Shown in pieces: positions 46,634 to 55,833 of a stretch of 64,000 nucleotides of DNA (positions are counted from its first letter, which is position 1; the number at the start of each line of letters is the position of its first letter). A program made the position numbers and the translations under genes. This DNA is from Pseudomonas baetica. GTDB lineage: Bacteria; Pseudomonadota; Gammaproteobacteria; Pseudomonadales; Pseudomonadaceae. The notes under the pieces were generated by a model. The model was not told where the DNA came from. It saw nothing but the letters and a program-made list of their open reading frames with translations, and made no database searches. The DNA lies in NCBI RefSeq assembly GCF_019733355.1, contig NZ_JAIHLQ010000004.1, forward strand, positions 1 through 64,000, given 5' to 3'.

Positions 46634-47950
46634 ATGACGACCCGTACCGCTTACAGCGACACCGCGCCTGCCCAACCGACCAATTCCGCCACCCGCGTGG
46701 CGACGGCGAGTTTCATCGGCACCGCCATCGAGTTCTACGACTTCTACGTTTACGCCACGGCTGCCGCACTGGTGATCGGGCCGGTGTTCTTTCCGCAGAC
46801 CTCCGGCACCGCACAGATGTTGTCAGCCTTCCTCACCTTCGGCATCGCTTTCCTCGCCCGACCGCTGGGTTCGGCGTTGTTTGGCCACTTCGGTGACCGC
46901 ATCGGGCGTAAGTCGACACTGGTCGCTTCGCTGCTGCTGATGGGTGTTTGTACGACGCTGATCGGCGTGCTGCCGGGTTACGACAGCATCGGGGCCTGGG
47001 CGCCCATTCTGCTGTGTGTGCTGCGTTTCGGTCAGGGTCTTGGACTGGGCGGCGAATGGGGCGGTGCCGCCCTGCTGGCCACCGAAAACGCACCGAAAGA
47101 CAAGCGCGCGTGGTTCGGCATGTTTCCGCAACTCGGCCCTTCCATTGGTTTTCTCGCCGCCAACGGCTTGTTCCTCACGCTGGCCATGACCCTCAGCGAC
47201 GAGCAATTCAGCCGTTGGGGCTGGCGCATTCCGTTCCTGCTCAGCGCCCTGCTGGTGATGGTTGGCCTGTATGTGCGCCTGAAACTCCATGAAACCCCGG
47301 TATTCGCCAACGCCATCGCCCGCCAGGAACGGGTGAAAATGCCGCTGGTCGAGCTGTGCAGCCAGTATTGGGTGCCAACACTGCTGGGGGCGATGGCGAT
47401 GGTGGTTTGCTATGCGCTGTTCTACATCTCGACGGTGTTTTCCCTGAGCTACGGCGTATCCACATTGGGCTACAGTCGCGAAACGTTCCTTGGGCTGCTG
47501 TGTTTTGCCGTGCTGTTCATGGCCGCCGCCACGCCGTTGTCGGCCTGGGCCAGTGACCGTTACGGACGCAAACCGGTGCTGATCATCGGCGGCGTGCTGG
47601 CCATTCTGTCGGGGTTTCTGATGGAGCCGTTGCTGACTCAGGGTTCGACCTGGGGCGTGGCGCTGTTTCTGTGCATCGAGTTGTTCTTGATGGGCGTAAC
47701 GTTCGCGCCGATGGGGGCGTTGTTGCCGGAACTGTTTCCGACTCATGTGCGCTATACCGGCGCGTCGGCAGCGTACAACCTGGGCGGCATTGTCGGGGCC
47801 TCGGCGGCGCCGTTCTTTGCGCAGAAACTGGTGGCGATGGGTGGGTTGAGCTATGTCGGCGGGTATGTGTCGGGCGCGGCAGTGCTGAGTTTGATTGCGG
47901 TGCTGTGCCTGAAGGAAACGAGGAATAACGATCTGAATCAGGTTGCCTGA
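46634..47950 (+). CDS. MFS transporter, metabolite:H+ symporter type
   Basis: The 438-residue protein has 12 helices and belongs to the MHS subgroup of the major facilitator superfamily (FIGTAIEFYDFYVYATAAALVIG, then GHFGDRIGRKSTLVASLL and LRFGQGLGLGGEWGGAALLATENAP). Members import organic acids, betaines or aromatic acids; the substrate is unknown. The ATG at 46634 has AGGGA seven bases upstream; an ATG at 46613 with GGAG very close would add seven residues. Confidence 0.9.
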   Translation: MTTRTAYSDTAPAQPTNSATRVATASFIGTAIEFYDFYVYATAAALVIGPVFFPQTSGTAQMLSAFLTFGIAFLARPLGSALFGHFGDRIGRKSTLVASLLLMGVCTTLIGVLPGYDSIGAWAPILLCVLRFGQGLGLGGEWGGAALLATENAPKDKRAWFGMFPQLGPSIGFLAANGLFLTLAMTLSDEQFSRWGWRIPFLLSALLVMVGLYVRLKLHETPVFANAIARQERVKMPLVELCSQYWVPTLLGAMAMVVCYALFYISTVFSLSYGVSTLGYSRETFLGLLCFAVLFMAAATPLSAWASDRYGRKPVLIIGGVLAILSGFLMEPLLTQGSTWGVALFLCIELFLMGVTFAPMGALLPELFPTHVRYTGASAAYNLGGIVGASAAPFFAQKLVAMGGLSYVGGYVSGAAVLSLIAVLCLKETRNNDLNQVA

Positions 47951-47964
47951 CCGAAGATCAAAAG

Positions 47965-48058
47965 CTTCGCGAGCAAGCCCGCTCCCACAGGGTCCGTGCA
48001 GTACACAAAATTTGTGAATACAGCCGAAACTGTGGGAGCGAGCCTGCTCGCGAATGCC
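47965..48058. repeat. REP-like inverted pair
   Basis: Units 47965-47989 and 48031-48058 face each other between the convergent MHS and purT genes; the spacer holds a small ACAAAATTTGT palindrome. Confidence 0.9.
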
Positions 48059-48069
48059 GCGCCCCGGTC

Positions 48070-49251
48070 TTAGAGATCTACAACAACAGCCTGAGCAGCA
48101 CGGGTCGCCTTGGCACGAGCAGCCTCGATCGACTCATCCCGCGCCAGCGCCACGCCCATGCGGCGCTGACCATTGACTTCAGGCTTGCCAAACAGACGCA
48201 GCGCTGTGTCCGGCTCGCTCAGCGCAGCGCCCAGGTTGGCGAACGCGGTTTGAGTCGACTGACCTTCCACCAGAATCACCGCCGAAGCCGATGGCCCGAA
48301 CTGACGGATCAGCGGTACGGGCAGACCCAAAATCGCCCGCGCGTGCAGGGCGAATTGCGAGAGATCCTGAGAAATCAAGGTCACCAGACCGGTATCGTGC
48401 GGACGCGGCGAGACTTCGCTGAACCACACCTGATCACCTTTGATGAACAACTCAACGCCAAACAGACCACGGCCACCCAGTGCCTCTGTTACCGCTTTGG
48501 CAACACGCTCGGATTCTGCCAGCGCAATCGGACTCATGGCTTGTGGCTGCCACGACTCCTGATAGTCGCCCTTCTCCTGACGGTGGCCGACCGGCGCACA
48601 GAACGTGGTGCCACCGATGTGGCGCACGGTCAGCAAGGTGATTTCGTAGTCGAAATCGATGAAGCCTTCGATGATCACCCGACCTTTGCCGGCACGACCG
48701 CCCTCTTGCGCGTAGTCCCAGGCTTTCTGCACGTCATCGTTGCTGCGCAGCAGGCTCTGGCCCTTGCCCGACGAACTCATCACCGGTTTGACGACGCATG
48801 GGAAACCCAAATCCTCAACGGCTTTGCTGTAGTCCTCGAAGGTATCGGCGAAGTGGTACGGCGAGGTCGGCAGATCCAGCTCTTCAGCGGCCAGACGACG
48901 AATGCCCTCGCGGTTCATGGTCAGTTGCGCGGCGCGGGCGGTCGGGATCACGGTGAAGCCTTCGGCTTCCAGTTCGACCAGCGTCGCGGTGGCGATGGCT
49001 TCGATTTCCGGCACGATGAAGTGCGGTTTCTCGGCTTCGATTACGGCGCGCAGAGCGGCGCCGTCGAGCATGTTGATCACATGGCTGCGATGAGCGACTT
49101 GCATGGCCGGCGCGTTGGCGTAGCGGTCGACGGCAATCACTTCAACGCCCAGGCGTTGCAGTTCGATCACCACTTCCTTGCCCAACTCACCACAGCCACA
49201 CAGCAATACGCGGGTCGCGGTTGGCGACAATGGAGTTCCGATACGGGTCAT
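48070..49251 (-). CDS. purT: Formate-dependent phosphoribosylglycinamide formyltransferase
   Basis: PurT makes formyl-GAR from GAR, formate and ATP in purine synthesis. The 393-residue ATP-grasp enzyme shows [22 protein letters not shown] at the start, [13 protein letters not shown] in the ATP-binding region, [17 protein letters not shown] and [14 protein letters not shown] for metal binding. GAGGACCTGAG precedes the ATG. Confidence 0.96.
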   Translation of the reverse strand: MTRIGTPLSPTATRVLLCGCGELGKEVVIELQRLGVEVIAVDRYANAPAMQVAHRSHVINMLDGAALRAVIEAEKPHFIVPEIEAIATATLVELEAEGFTVIPTARAAQLTMNREGIRRLAAEELDLPTSPYHFADTFEDYSKAVEDLGFPCVVKPVMSSSGKGQSLLRSNDDVQKAWDYAQEGGRAGKGRVIIEGFIDFDYEITLLTVRHIGGTTFCAPVGHRQEKGDYQESWQPQAMSPIALAESERVAKAVTEALGGRGLFGVELFIKGDQVWFSEVSPRPHDTGLVTLISQDLSQFALHARAILGLPVPLIRQFGPSASAVILVEGQSTQTAFANLGAALSEPDTALRLFGKPEVNGQRRMGVALARDESIEAARAKATRAAQAVVVDL

Positions 49252-49351
49252 CTCAGGTCCTCAAAGAAGCGGATCATCGAGGAAAGCAACGCCGAGCGCA
49301 CTTTCCATGGGGAGAAAGCGCGGCATTTTACATGAACCCGCGGGTTTGGCT

Positions 49352-49819
49352 TTAGCTGGCGACGGCCTGCTTGCGATCACGCCAGGCCATGATCAGCCAG
49401 ACGGCCGTCACGCCAGCAAACTTCGAGGCCAGAGCGGTGATGATCACGGGCGGTGTCAAGGCGTCGATCATGCCGAAGAAGATGAAGGTATCGAGGGGAA
49501 TGCTCAGCGCCGAACTGATCCACAAACGGTCGCGCAACGGCCGTTTGGTGATGCTGAACACCAGCCAGTCGATGCACTCGGAGACCCCGAACGCGACAGC
49601 GCTGGCCAATGCGATGGACGGATCAGACGTCACGTAGGACAACACCAGCGCCGCCAACATAGCCACGATCGCGCCATGGCCGAAGCGGGTTTGCACCATG
49701 TCACGCAACACGAACACCAAGCCGCCCCAAGCCGACCAGATGACGTCCAGGTGCGGCGCGGTGGAGAAGGCGAAGTTGATCAGCACGACGCTGCTGATGT
49801 AGGCGATGAGGAAAATCAT
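49352..49819 (-). CDS. VUT family (YhhQ-like) membrane protein
   Basis: The 155-residue membrane protein has about five helices (MIFLIAYISSVVLINFAFS; IALASAVAFGVSECIDWLVF; SSALSIPLDTFIFFGMI). It resembles the vitamin-uptake-like (VUT) family that includes queuosine precursor transporters. A role in preQ0/preQ1 uptake is possible but not proven for this shorter variant. Confidence 0.8.
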   Translation of the reverse strand: MIFLIAYISSVVLINFAFSTAPHLDVIWSAWGGLVFVLRDMVQTRFGHGAIVAMLAALVLSYVTSDPSIALASAVAFGVSECIDWLVFSITKRPLRDRLWISSALSIPLDTFIFFGMIDALTPPVIITALASKFAGVTAVWLIMAWRDRKQAVAS

Positions 49820-49899
49820 GGGGGCGACCTGATAAATTGGCGCACAGGTTACTTCAGGGATTGTTTTGGGCCAATAAGAAGTCGTGGCGTTGCCGGCCT

Positions 49900-49995
49900 C
49901 TTCGCGAGCAAGCCCGCTCCCACATTGGATCTACAGTGAACACAGATTTTGTGTATGCAATAGATCCATACAAACGGGCTTGCTCGCGAAGGCGC
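49900..49995. repeat. REP-like inverted pair
   Basis: Units 49900-49924 and 49974-49995 lie between the VUT gene and the DUF1289 gene; the right unit lacks its GTGGGAGC end. Confidence 0.85.
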
Positions 49996-49999
49996 CGTG

Positions 50000-50215
50000 T
50001 CAGAAGCCGGATTTCCCAGGGATCATCCACACCAGCCCACTCGCCTTCGCCCGCTCATGACACAACCCCAGCACAACACGGCGCTCGTCGTTGCTCATCC
50101 GGCTCCAGCGCGTAATCTCCTCGACCGTGCGCTGACACCCGGTGCAAACATCATCCTCATCCAGCGCACAAATGCTCACGCAGGGCGAAGCGACGGGTCT
50201 TTCAGGCGTATTCAT
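50000..50215 (-). CDS. DUF1289 domain protein
   Basis: This 71-residue small protein has the DUF1289 cysteine pattern [21 protein letters not shown] and the [17 protein letters not shown] helix. The four cysteines probably bind a metal or an Fe-S cluster; the function is unknown. Its ATG overlaps the stop of the gamma-carbonic anhydrase gene by 4 bases, so the two are coupled. Confidence 0.88.
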   Translation of the reverse strand: MNTPERPVASPCVSICALDEDDVCTGCQRTVEEITRWSRMSNDERRVVLGLCHERAKASGLVWMIPGKSGF

Positions 50216-50736
50216 TCTTCCTGCTCAACCAGATCACGGGCGTAGCGCTGCGCGTTATGCACATAGTGCGCGGCGCTGGCTTCGAGCATCTTTTTCTGCG
50301 GCTCGGTCAGCTCACGCACGACCTTGCCCGGCGAGCCCATCACCAGCGAACCGTCAGGGATTTCCTTGCCTTCGCCGATCAGCGAATTGGCGCCAATGAT
50401 GCAATTCTTGCCGATCTTCGCGCCGTTCAGAATCACCGCATTGATGCCGATCAGGCTGTAATCGCCAACGGTGCAGCCATGGAGCATGGCGTTGTGGCCG
50501 ATGGTCACGCCGGTGCCGATGGTCAGCGGATAGCCCATGTCGGTGTGCATCACCGTGCCGTCCTGAACGTTGCTGTTCTTGCCGATCAGGATCAGTTCGT
50601 TGTCGCCGCGCAGTACGGCGTTGAACCAGACGTTGGCGCCCTCTTCGAGTTTGACCTTGCCCACCAGCACGGCATTGGGGGCGACCCAGCTCTGTGGATG
50701 GGTTTCGACACGGGCGTCGCCCAAGCGGTATTTCAT
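50212..50736 (-). CDS. Gamma-carbonic anhydrase family protein
   Basis: The 174-residue left-handed beta-helix protein shows hexapeptide repeats ([45 protein letters not shown]) and three metal-ligand histidines in MHTDMG and IGHNAMLHG. Relatives such as YrdA and PaaY have hydratase or thioesterase-like roles, so CO2 hydration is not certain. GAGGACAA lies before the ATG at 50736. Confidence 0.9.
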   Translation of the reverse strand: MKYRLGDARVETHPQSWVAPNAVLVGKVKLEEGANVWFNAVLRGDNELILIGKNSNVQDGTVMHTDMGYPLTIGTGVTIGHNAMLHGCTVGDYSLIGINAVILNGAKIGKNCIIGANSLIGEGKEIPDGSLVMGSPGKVVRELTEPQKKMLEASAAHYVHNAQRYARDLVEQEE

Positions 50737-50783
50737 CTTGTTGTCCTCAGGGCTCACGGTGAGCGGCCATTGCTGCGATGGCT

Positions 50784-51383
50784 TCAGGTGTTGATGAAGC
50801 TTTTAGGCGGCTGATGCAGGCTGATCTTCGCGTCATAGAGCAGATTGATCAACTCGACGATCATGATCGCCGTCAGCCCCCAGATTTTGTATTCACCAAA
50901 TCGATAACTCGGCACGTACCAACTGCGGCCCTGGTAGTCGATGCGGTGGGTGTGTTCGCGCGGGTCTTTGCGGAAGAATTCCAGCGGCACGCTGAAGACG
51001 GCGGCGATCTCGGCGTCGTTGGCCAGATACTCGACAAAATCGGGAACCACGCCGACATACGGAGTGACCTTGATGCCGTGCAGAGAAATCAACGGGCTGA
51101 GCGGGCCGATAACCTCGACCAGGCCCGGCGGCAGGCCGATCTCTTCTTCGGCTTCGCGCAGGGCGGTGAAGATCAGATCAGGGTCTTCGGGGTCGCGGCG
51201 CCCGCCGGGAAAGGCGACTTCGCCGCCGTGGGTCGAGAGGCCGCTGGCGCGCAGGGTCAGCACCAGTTCCGGCTCGTCACTGCGAGTGATCGGCACCAGA
51301 ACGGCGGCCTCGGGAAAACGCGAGTCGGTCTCCAGCGTGCGCGGTGTGTGGTTGCTTACCCGATGCAGTAGCTCGTCCAGCAT
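50784..51383 (-). CDS. CoA pyrophosphatase-type NUDIX hydrolase
   Basis: The 199-residue protein has a full Nudix box, [20 protein letters not shown] ending EEIG, with the preceding [10 protein letters not shown] typical of NudL/CoA pyrophosphatases, which split CoA into 4'-phosphopantetheine and 3',5'-ADP. It is the first of a short minus-strand run with the carbonic anhydrase-like and DUF1289 genes. Confidence 0.9.
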   Translation of the reverse strand: MLDELLHRVSNHTPRTLETDSRFPEAAVLVPITRSDEPELVLTLRASGLSTHGGEVAFPGGRRDPEDPDLIFTALREAEEEIGLPPGLVEVIGPLSPLISLHGIKVTPYVGVVPDFVEYLANDAEIAAVFSVPLEFFRKDPREHTHRIDYQGRSWYVPSYRFGEYKIWGLTAIMIVELINLLYDAKISLHQPPKSFINT

Positions 51384-51530
51384 GAGTGTTCTCGATCTGT
51401 GCCTTGCCCAGCATCATGCACCAATCAATGCGAGCGCCCAAGCCCCCGAATCTTGCTGTGTCGCGAAACGACAACTTGCCGACCGGCACCGCTGCACGCC
51501 AAGATAGGCGCAGCATTCAGGAACCTCAGC

Positions 51531-52082
51531 ATGAAATTTTGCAGCCAGTGCGGTAACCCGGTGACCCAGCGCATTCCCGAAGGCGATTCGCGGCTGCGAT
51601 TTGTCTGTGATAGCTGTCAGACCATTCACTATCAGAACCCCAATATCGTCGCTGGATGCGTCGCGACCTGGGGCACCCAAGTGCTGCTCTGCCGCCGCGC
51701 CATCGAGCCGCGCCTCGGCTACTGGACACTGCCTGCCGGCTTCATGGAAAACGGCGAAACCCTCGAACAGGCCGCGACCCGCGAAACCGCCGAGGAAGCC
51801 TGCGCCCGGCTGCGTAACCTGAGCATCTATACGCTGATCGATGTGCCGCACATCAGCCAGGTGCATGTGTTCTTTCGCGCAGAGCTGGTCGACCTGGACT
51901 TTGCCGCCGGCCCCGAGAGCCTCGAAGTGCAACTATTCGACGAAGCCGACATTCCATGGGACGAGCTGGCTTTCCGCACGGTGGGCCGTACCTTAGAATG
52001 CTTCTTCGCTGATCGGCGTGCCGAGACCTACCCGGTTCGCTCGGAATCGATCCCGCCACTCGCTCAGCCGGTCATCACATAA
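51531..52082 (+). CDS. NUDIX hydrolase with N-terminal zinc ribbon
   Basis: The 183-residue protein has two CxxC pairs (MKFCSQCGNP and FVCDSCQTIHY) that form a zinc ribbon, then a Nudix domain with GFMENGETLEQAATRETAEE. The chemistry is probably hydrolysis of a nucleotide diphosphate compound, perhaps ADP-ribose or FAD; the substrate is open. It is divergent from the CoA pyrophosphatase gene. Confidence 0.9.
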   Translation: MKFCSQCGNPVTQRIPEGDSRLRFVCDSCQTIHYQNPNIVAGCVATWGTQVLLCRRAIEPRLGYWTLPAGFMENGETLEQAATRETAEEACARLRNLSIYTLIDVPHISQVHVFFRAELVDLDFAAGPESLEVQLFDEADIPWDELAFRTVGRTLECFFADRRAETYPVRSESIPPLAQPVIT

Positions 52083-52126
52083 AAGCATCTATGAATATCT
52101 GCATCACTCCCTGGGGAATCGTTTCA

Positions 52127-52642
52127 ATGCGCTGGTTGCTTGCCCTGTTCTGCCTGTCGTTCGTCACGGTCTCGCAAGCGTCATTCGTGACCACCGTATC
52201 GCCGTCCAATACCCCTCTGATCGAAAAAGTGCTGGTGCTCAAATCGGCTCATCAGTTGCAGTTGATCGCCGACGGCAAGCCACTCAAGACCTACCGGGTT
52301 TCCCTGGGCAAGGGCGCGAAAAAAGGTCCGAAACTGATTGAAGGCGATAAACGCACGCCGGAAGGTTTCTATTGGATTGACTGGCGAAAGGTCAGCGACC
52401 GATTCAACCTGGCGATGCACATTTCCTACCCGAACATCAGCGATTCGGCGCGAGCCCGACGTGAAGGGGTCGCCCCCGGCGGGATGATCATGATCCACGG
52501 CACACCCGACACCGAGGACACCCCCGAGGATCTGTTCCACACGCTGGACTGGACCGACGGCTGCATCGCCATGCGCAACATGGACATGCGCGAAGTCTGG
52601 GGCCTGGTGCCGGACGGCACGATGATCGAGATCCGCCCGTAA
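52127..52642 (+). CDS. L,D-transpeptidase family protein (YkuD)
   Basis: The 171-residue exported protein has a signal peptide (MRWLLALFCLSFVTVSQAS) and a YkuD domain with LVLKSAHQLQLIADGKPL, GDKRTPEGFYWID and the catalytic motif IHGTPDTEDT...DWTDGCIAMRN (Cys nucleophile in DGC). It cross-links peptidoglycan or attaches proteins to it. The frame starts at 52091, but GGGGA eight bases before the ATG at 52127 and the signal peptide favour that start. Confidence 0.88.
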   Translation: MRWLLALFCLSFVTVSQASFVTTVSPSNTPLIEKVLVLKSAHQLQLIADGKPLKTYRVSLGKGAKKGPKLIEGDKRTPEGFYWIDWRKVSDRFNLAMHISYPNISDSARARREGVAPGGMIMIHGTPDTEDTPEDLFHTLDWTDGCIAMRNMDMREVWGLVPDGTMIEIRP

Positions 52643-52676
52643 CGACCCACCACTGGTCACCTGCAAAAAAATAAAT

Positions 52677-52758
52677 CAAAAGATCGCCGTCTGCGGCAGA
52701 GCCTACAGGGTTGATACCACTTTCAACGACAGGAGCGGCCGCAGACGGCGATCTTTTG
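52677..52758. repeat. 21-bp perfect inverted repeat, GATCGCCGTCTGCGG type
   Basis: Arms 52677-52697 and 52738-52758 are exact reverse complements, 40 bases apart, and the right arm runs into CTTTTTAC. It may end the L,D-transpeptidase transcript and is a repeat family distinct from the REP-like elements. Confidence 0.85.
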
Positions 52759-52776
52759 CTTTTTACAACCCACCTC

Positions 52777-52787
52777 TAATACCACTT
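52777..52787. promoter_or_regulatory. Distal candidate NagR element
   Basis: TAATACCACTT is the exact reverse complement of AAGTGGTATTA at 52859-52869 in the nag promoter. It lies about 75 bases upstream and may be an auxiliary operator. Confidence 0.35.
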
Positions 52788-52843
52788 AAGACACTCCCCT
52801 CCACAACCTTCCATTTCATTGGGCCAATCGCCATTTCCCTGCG

Positions 52844-52872
52844 TTGACATGGTATTCAAGTGGTATTAATTT
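52844..52872 (+). promoter_or_regulatory. nag operon promoter with two TGGTATT elements in the spacer
   Basis: A perfect -35 TTGACA (52844-52849) and a -10 TAATTT (52867-52872) are 17 bases apart. TGGTATT occurs at 52850-52856 and 52861-52867, 11 bases apart, filling the spacer. GntR/HutC-family NagR proteins bind TGGTAT-like half-sites, so the promoter should be blocked when NagR is bound. A TATACT at 52901 could be another -10. Confidence 0.6.
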
Positions 52873-52925
52873 GCGCCCAACAAGCGAGCCACAACAATCC
52901 TATACTCGCGCCGGAAATGACCTGA

Positions 52926-53657
52926 ATGAACGACCTCCACGCCCTACGTCCCGACGACTCTCAGCCGACGCCGCTGTACCTGCAACTGGCGCGCAATCTG
53001 GAAGCGGCGATTCATGCCGGGCAGTGGAAAGCCGAACAGGCGATGCCGTCCGAGCGCAATCTCAGCGAACAGTTGGGCATCTCCCGCGTGACTGCACGCA
53101 AAGCGCTGGAAGTGTTGCTCGATCAAGGTTTGATCCGTCGCCTACAAGGCTCCGGCACCTTCATCACCCCGCGCCTGGAACAACCCCTCTCACGTCTGTC
53201 GGGCTTCAGCGAGATGCTGCGCCTCAAGGGCTTCGTGCCCAGTTCGCAATGGCTGGAGCGGGACATCACCCTGCCGACCCACGAAGAACTGATCCGCCTG
53301 AGCCTGTCGCCGAACGACAAAGTCGCGCGCATGAAACGCCTGCGCAAAGCCGACGACACCGTGATGGCCATCGAGATGAGCACTCTGCCCGCCGCGATCA
53401 TGCCCAAGCCACAACTGGTCGGTGATTCGCTCTACGAATACCTCGACGGCATCGGCAAACCGATCGTGCGCGCCTTGCAGCACATCCAGGCCATCAACGC
53501 CTCGGACGAGTTCGCCGCACTGGTCGGCATCGCCCCCGGCACCGCCATGTTGCTGATGACCCGGGTCGGCTATCTGGAAGACAACACGCCGATCGAAGTC
53601 ACCGACACCTATTGCCGCAACGACTACTACGACTTTGTTGCAGAGCTGCGCCGTTAA
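52926..53657 (+). CDS. nagR: GntR family regulator of GlcNAc use (HutC subfamily)
   Basis: The 243-residue protein has an N-terminal winged helix (residues about 15-80; PSERNLSEQLGISRVTARKALEVLLDQGLIRRLQGSGTF) and a C-terminal UTRA effector domain. It probably senses a GlcNAc or GlcN phosphate. Being the first gene of nagR-nagA-nagB-ptsP-nagE and carrying TGGTATT sites in its promoter, it is expected to autoregulate. Confidence 0.9.
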   Translation: MNDLHALRPDDSQPTPLYLQLARNLEAAIHAGQWKAEQAMPSERNLSEQLGISRVTARKALEVLLDQGLIRRLQGSGTFITPRLEQPLSRLSGFSEMLRLKGFVPSSQWLERDITLPTHEELIRLSLSPNDKVARMKRLRKADDTVMAIEMSTLPAAIMPKPQLVGDSLYEYLDGIGKPIVRALQHIQAINASDEFAALVGIAPGTAMLLMTRVGYLEDNTPIEVTDTYCRNDYYDFVAELRR

Positions 53658-53689
53658 ACGGGCGCAGACGTCAAACAGCGAGAACCGAA

Positions 53690-54796
53690 ATGTCCGAAGA
53701 CAACATCCTCACCGCCCACGGCTGGGTTCGCGGCCGGCTGATCCACGAACACGGCAAAATCGTGTCGATCGAAGGCGTGCCCTGCGATCCGGCTGATAAC
53801 GACCTGCCTTATCTGCTCCCGGGCTTCATCGACCTGCACGTTCACGGTGGCGGCGGCAAAGACATCATGGAAGGTGCCAGCGCCTTCGAGACGATCACCA
53901 AGACCCATGTGCGTTTCGGTACCACTTCGCTGCTGGCCACCACCATGACCGCACCCAGCGCCGAGATTTCCAGCGTGCTCAAAGCCGTCGGCGAGTTCTG
54001 CGAACAGCGCCCGGCCAACAGCGCCCGGGTGCTCGGCGTTCACCTTGAAGGCCCGTACATCAACCCCGGCAAACTCGGCGCCCAACCGAACTTCGCCCAC
54101 ACCGCGTTGATGGCCGAAGTCGAGGAATACCTGGCTCTGGCGCCGATCCGGGTGATCACCATTGCCCCGGAAATTGCCGGCCACGACGGTTTGATCCGTG
54201 AGCTCAGCAACCGTGGCATCCGCATGCAGATCGGCCATACCCTGGGCAGTTACGAGGAAGGCGTCGCCGCGCTGGAGGCCGGCGCGACCAGCTTCACCCA
54301 TTTGTACAACGCCATGAGCCCGCTGCATCACCGCGAACCGGGGATCGTCGGCGCGGCACTGGCCCACGCCAAATACGCCGAGCTGATTCCGGATTTGCTC
54401 CACGTACACCCCGGTGCCATCCGCGTGGCCCTGCGCTCAATCCCGTGCCTGTATTGCGTCACCGACTCGACCGCAGCGGCCGGCATGCCCGACGGTGAAT
54501 ACAAACTTGGCAGCCACACCGTGACCAAATGCCTGGGCGGCGTGCGACTGCCCGACGGCACCCTGGCCGGCAGCACCCTGACGATGGACCAAGCCCTGCG
54601 CAACCTGGTGAAGATCGGTTTGCCGATCAGTGAAGCGTCGCAGCGTCTGTCTCAATTTCCCGCCGACTACCTCGGCATCAACGAACGCGGGCGCCTTGAA
54701 CCCGGCGCCTGGGCCGACTGCGTGCGGTTGGATCGCTCACTCACACTGACCGCCGTCATGGTCGAAGGAGAAGACATTGACTTCAAAAATGCTTGA
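53690..54796 (+). CDS. nagA: N-acetylglucosamine-6-phosphate deacetylase
   Basis: The 368-residue amidohydrolase removes acetate from GlcNAc-6-P. Motifs are LPGFIDLHVHGGGGKDIMEG, GVHLEGPYINPGKLGAQ with the metal-binding Glu, IGHTLGSYEEG, THLYNAMSPLHHREPG and the catalytic Asp in VTDSTAAAGMPDGEY. The ATG at 53690 matches the family start; the 3' end overlaps nagB by 20 bases. Confidence 0.95.
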   Translation: MSEDNILTAHGWVRGRLIHEHGKIVSIEGVPCDPADNDLPYLLPGFIDLHVHGGGGKDIMEGASAFETITKTHVRFGTTSLLATTMTAPSAEISSVLKAVGEFCEQRPANSARVLGVHLEGPYINPGKLGAQPNFAHTALMAEVEEYLALAPIRVITIAPEIAGHDGLIRELSNRGIRMQIGHTLGSYEEGVAALEAGATSFTHLYNAMSPLHHREPGIVGAALAHAKYAELIPDLLHVHPGAIRVALRSIPCLYCVTDSTAAAGMPDGEYKLGSHTVTKCLGGVRLPDGTLAGSTLTMDQALRNLVKIGLPISEASQRLSQFPADYLGINERGRLEPGAWADCVRLDRSLTLTAVMVEGEDIDFKNA

Positions 54797-55799
54797 AGAG
54801 GCGCTGTCCTCGTTTGAGGCCGTGCAAGCCCAACTGCAACAGCTCGACCCACAATTGATCGAGATCGCCGGGCGCCTGCGCCGTCAGCCGCCGCAAGTGG
54901 TGATGACCGTCGCCCGGGGCAGCTCCGACCACGCGGCGAGCTACTTCGCCTACCTGACCATGCAGCAATTGGGCGTGCCGGTGGCATCGTTGCCGATGTC
55001 GGTGGTGACCATGCAACAAGCGCCGTTGAAGGTCAGCGGACAAGTGGCCTTTGCCTTCTCGCAATCGGGTCAGAGCCCTGATCTGGTCAACAGCCTGCGC
55101 TTGTTGCGCAAGCGTGGAGCGCTGAGCGTTTCGATGGTCAACGCCGCCGATTCGCCACTGGAAGCCGCGTGTGAATTCAGCGTGCCGCTGCTCGCCGGCA
55201 CCGAAAGCAGCGTCGCCGCGACCAAGAGTTTCATCGCCACCCTCAGCGCCAGCGCCCGTTTGATCGCGCACTGGAAAGAGGACAACGAATTGCTCGAGGC
55301 GCATAACGCCCTGCCTGAAGGCCTGCGCGACGCGGCGCAACAGGACTGGAGCGCGGCCATCGACGTACTGCGCGATTGCGAACGCCTGATGGTCATCGGT
55401 CGTGGTGCCGGTTTCGCCATCGCCCAGGAAGCCGCGCTGAAATTCAAGGAAACCTCGGCGATCCAGGCCGAAGCGTTCAGCAGCGCCGAAGTCCGTCATG
55501 GCCCGATGGCGCTGATCGACGAACACTATCCGTTGCTGGTCTTCGCCCCACGCGGTGCCGAGCAGGCCGGCCTGCTGAGCCTGGCGGCAGAGATGCGTCA
55601 ACGCGGCGCTCGCGTATTGCTGGCAGCGCCGGATGACGTCACCGAACGCGACCTGACCCTGACCCGCGCCGAACACCCGGCCCTCGACCCGATCCTGGCG
55701 ATCCAGAGTTTCTACGTGATGGCTGCCGGACTCGCCGTGGCCCGTGGCATGGACCCGGATCAACCGCGCCACTTGAGCAAAGTGACCCGTACGCACTAA
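54777..55799 (+). CDS. nagB: Glucosamine-6-phosphate deaminase, SIS type (NagB-II)
   Basis: The product, up to 340 residues, has two SIS domains like the isomerase half of GlmS (TVARGSSDHAASYFAYLTMQ, SQSGQSPDLVNSLRLLRK, LLAGTESSVAATKSFIATL, VIGRGAGFAIAQEAALKFKE). It turns GlcN-6-P into fructose-6-P and ammonia. A TTG at 54777 with AGGAG six bases upstream is the best start; an ATG at 54789 lacks such a site but would remove only four residues. Confidence 0.9.
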   Translation: MTSKMLEEALSSFEAVQAQLQQLDPQLIEIAGRLRRQPPQVVMTVARGSSDHAASYFAYLTMQQLGVPVASLPMSVVTMQQAPLKVSGQVAFAFSQSGQSPDLVNSLRLLRKRGALSVSMVNAADSPLEAACEFSVPLLAGTESSVAATKSFIATLSASARLIAHWKEDNELLEAHNALPEGLRDAAQQDWSAAIDVLRDCERLMVIGRGAGFAIAQEAALKFKETSAIQAEAFSSAEVRHGPMALIDEHYPLLVFAPRGAEQAGLLSLAAEMRQRGARVLLAAPDDVTERDLTLTRAEHPALDPILAIQSFYVMAAGLAVARGMDPDQPRHLSKVTRTH

Positions 55800-55833
55800 G
55801 TCCGACTGACTGCACACCTGATGAGACCGAGCC

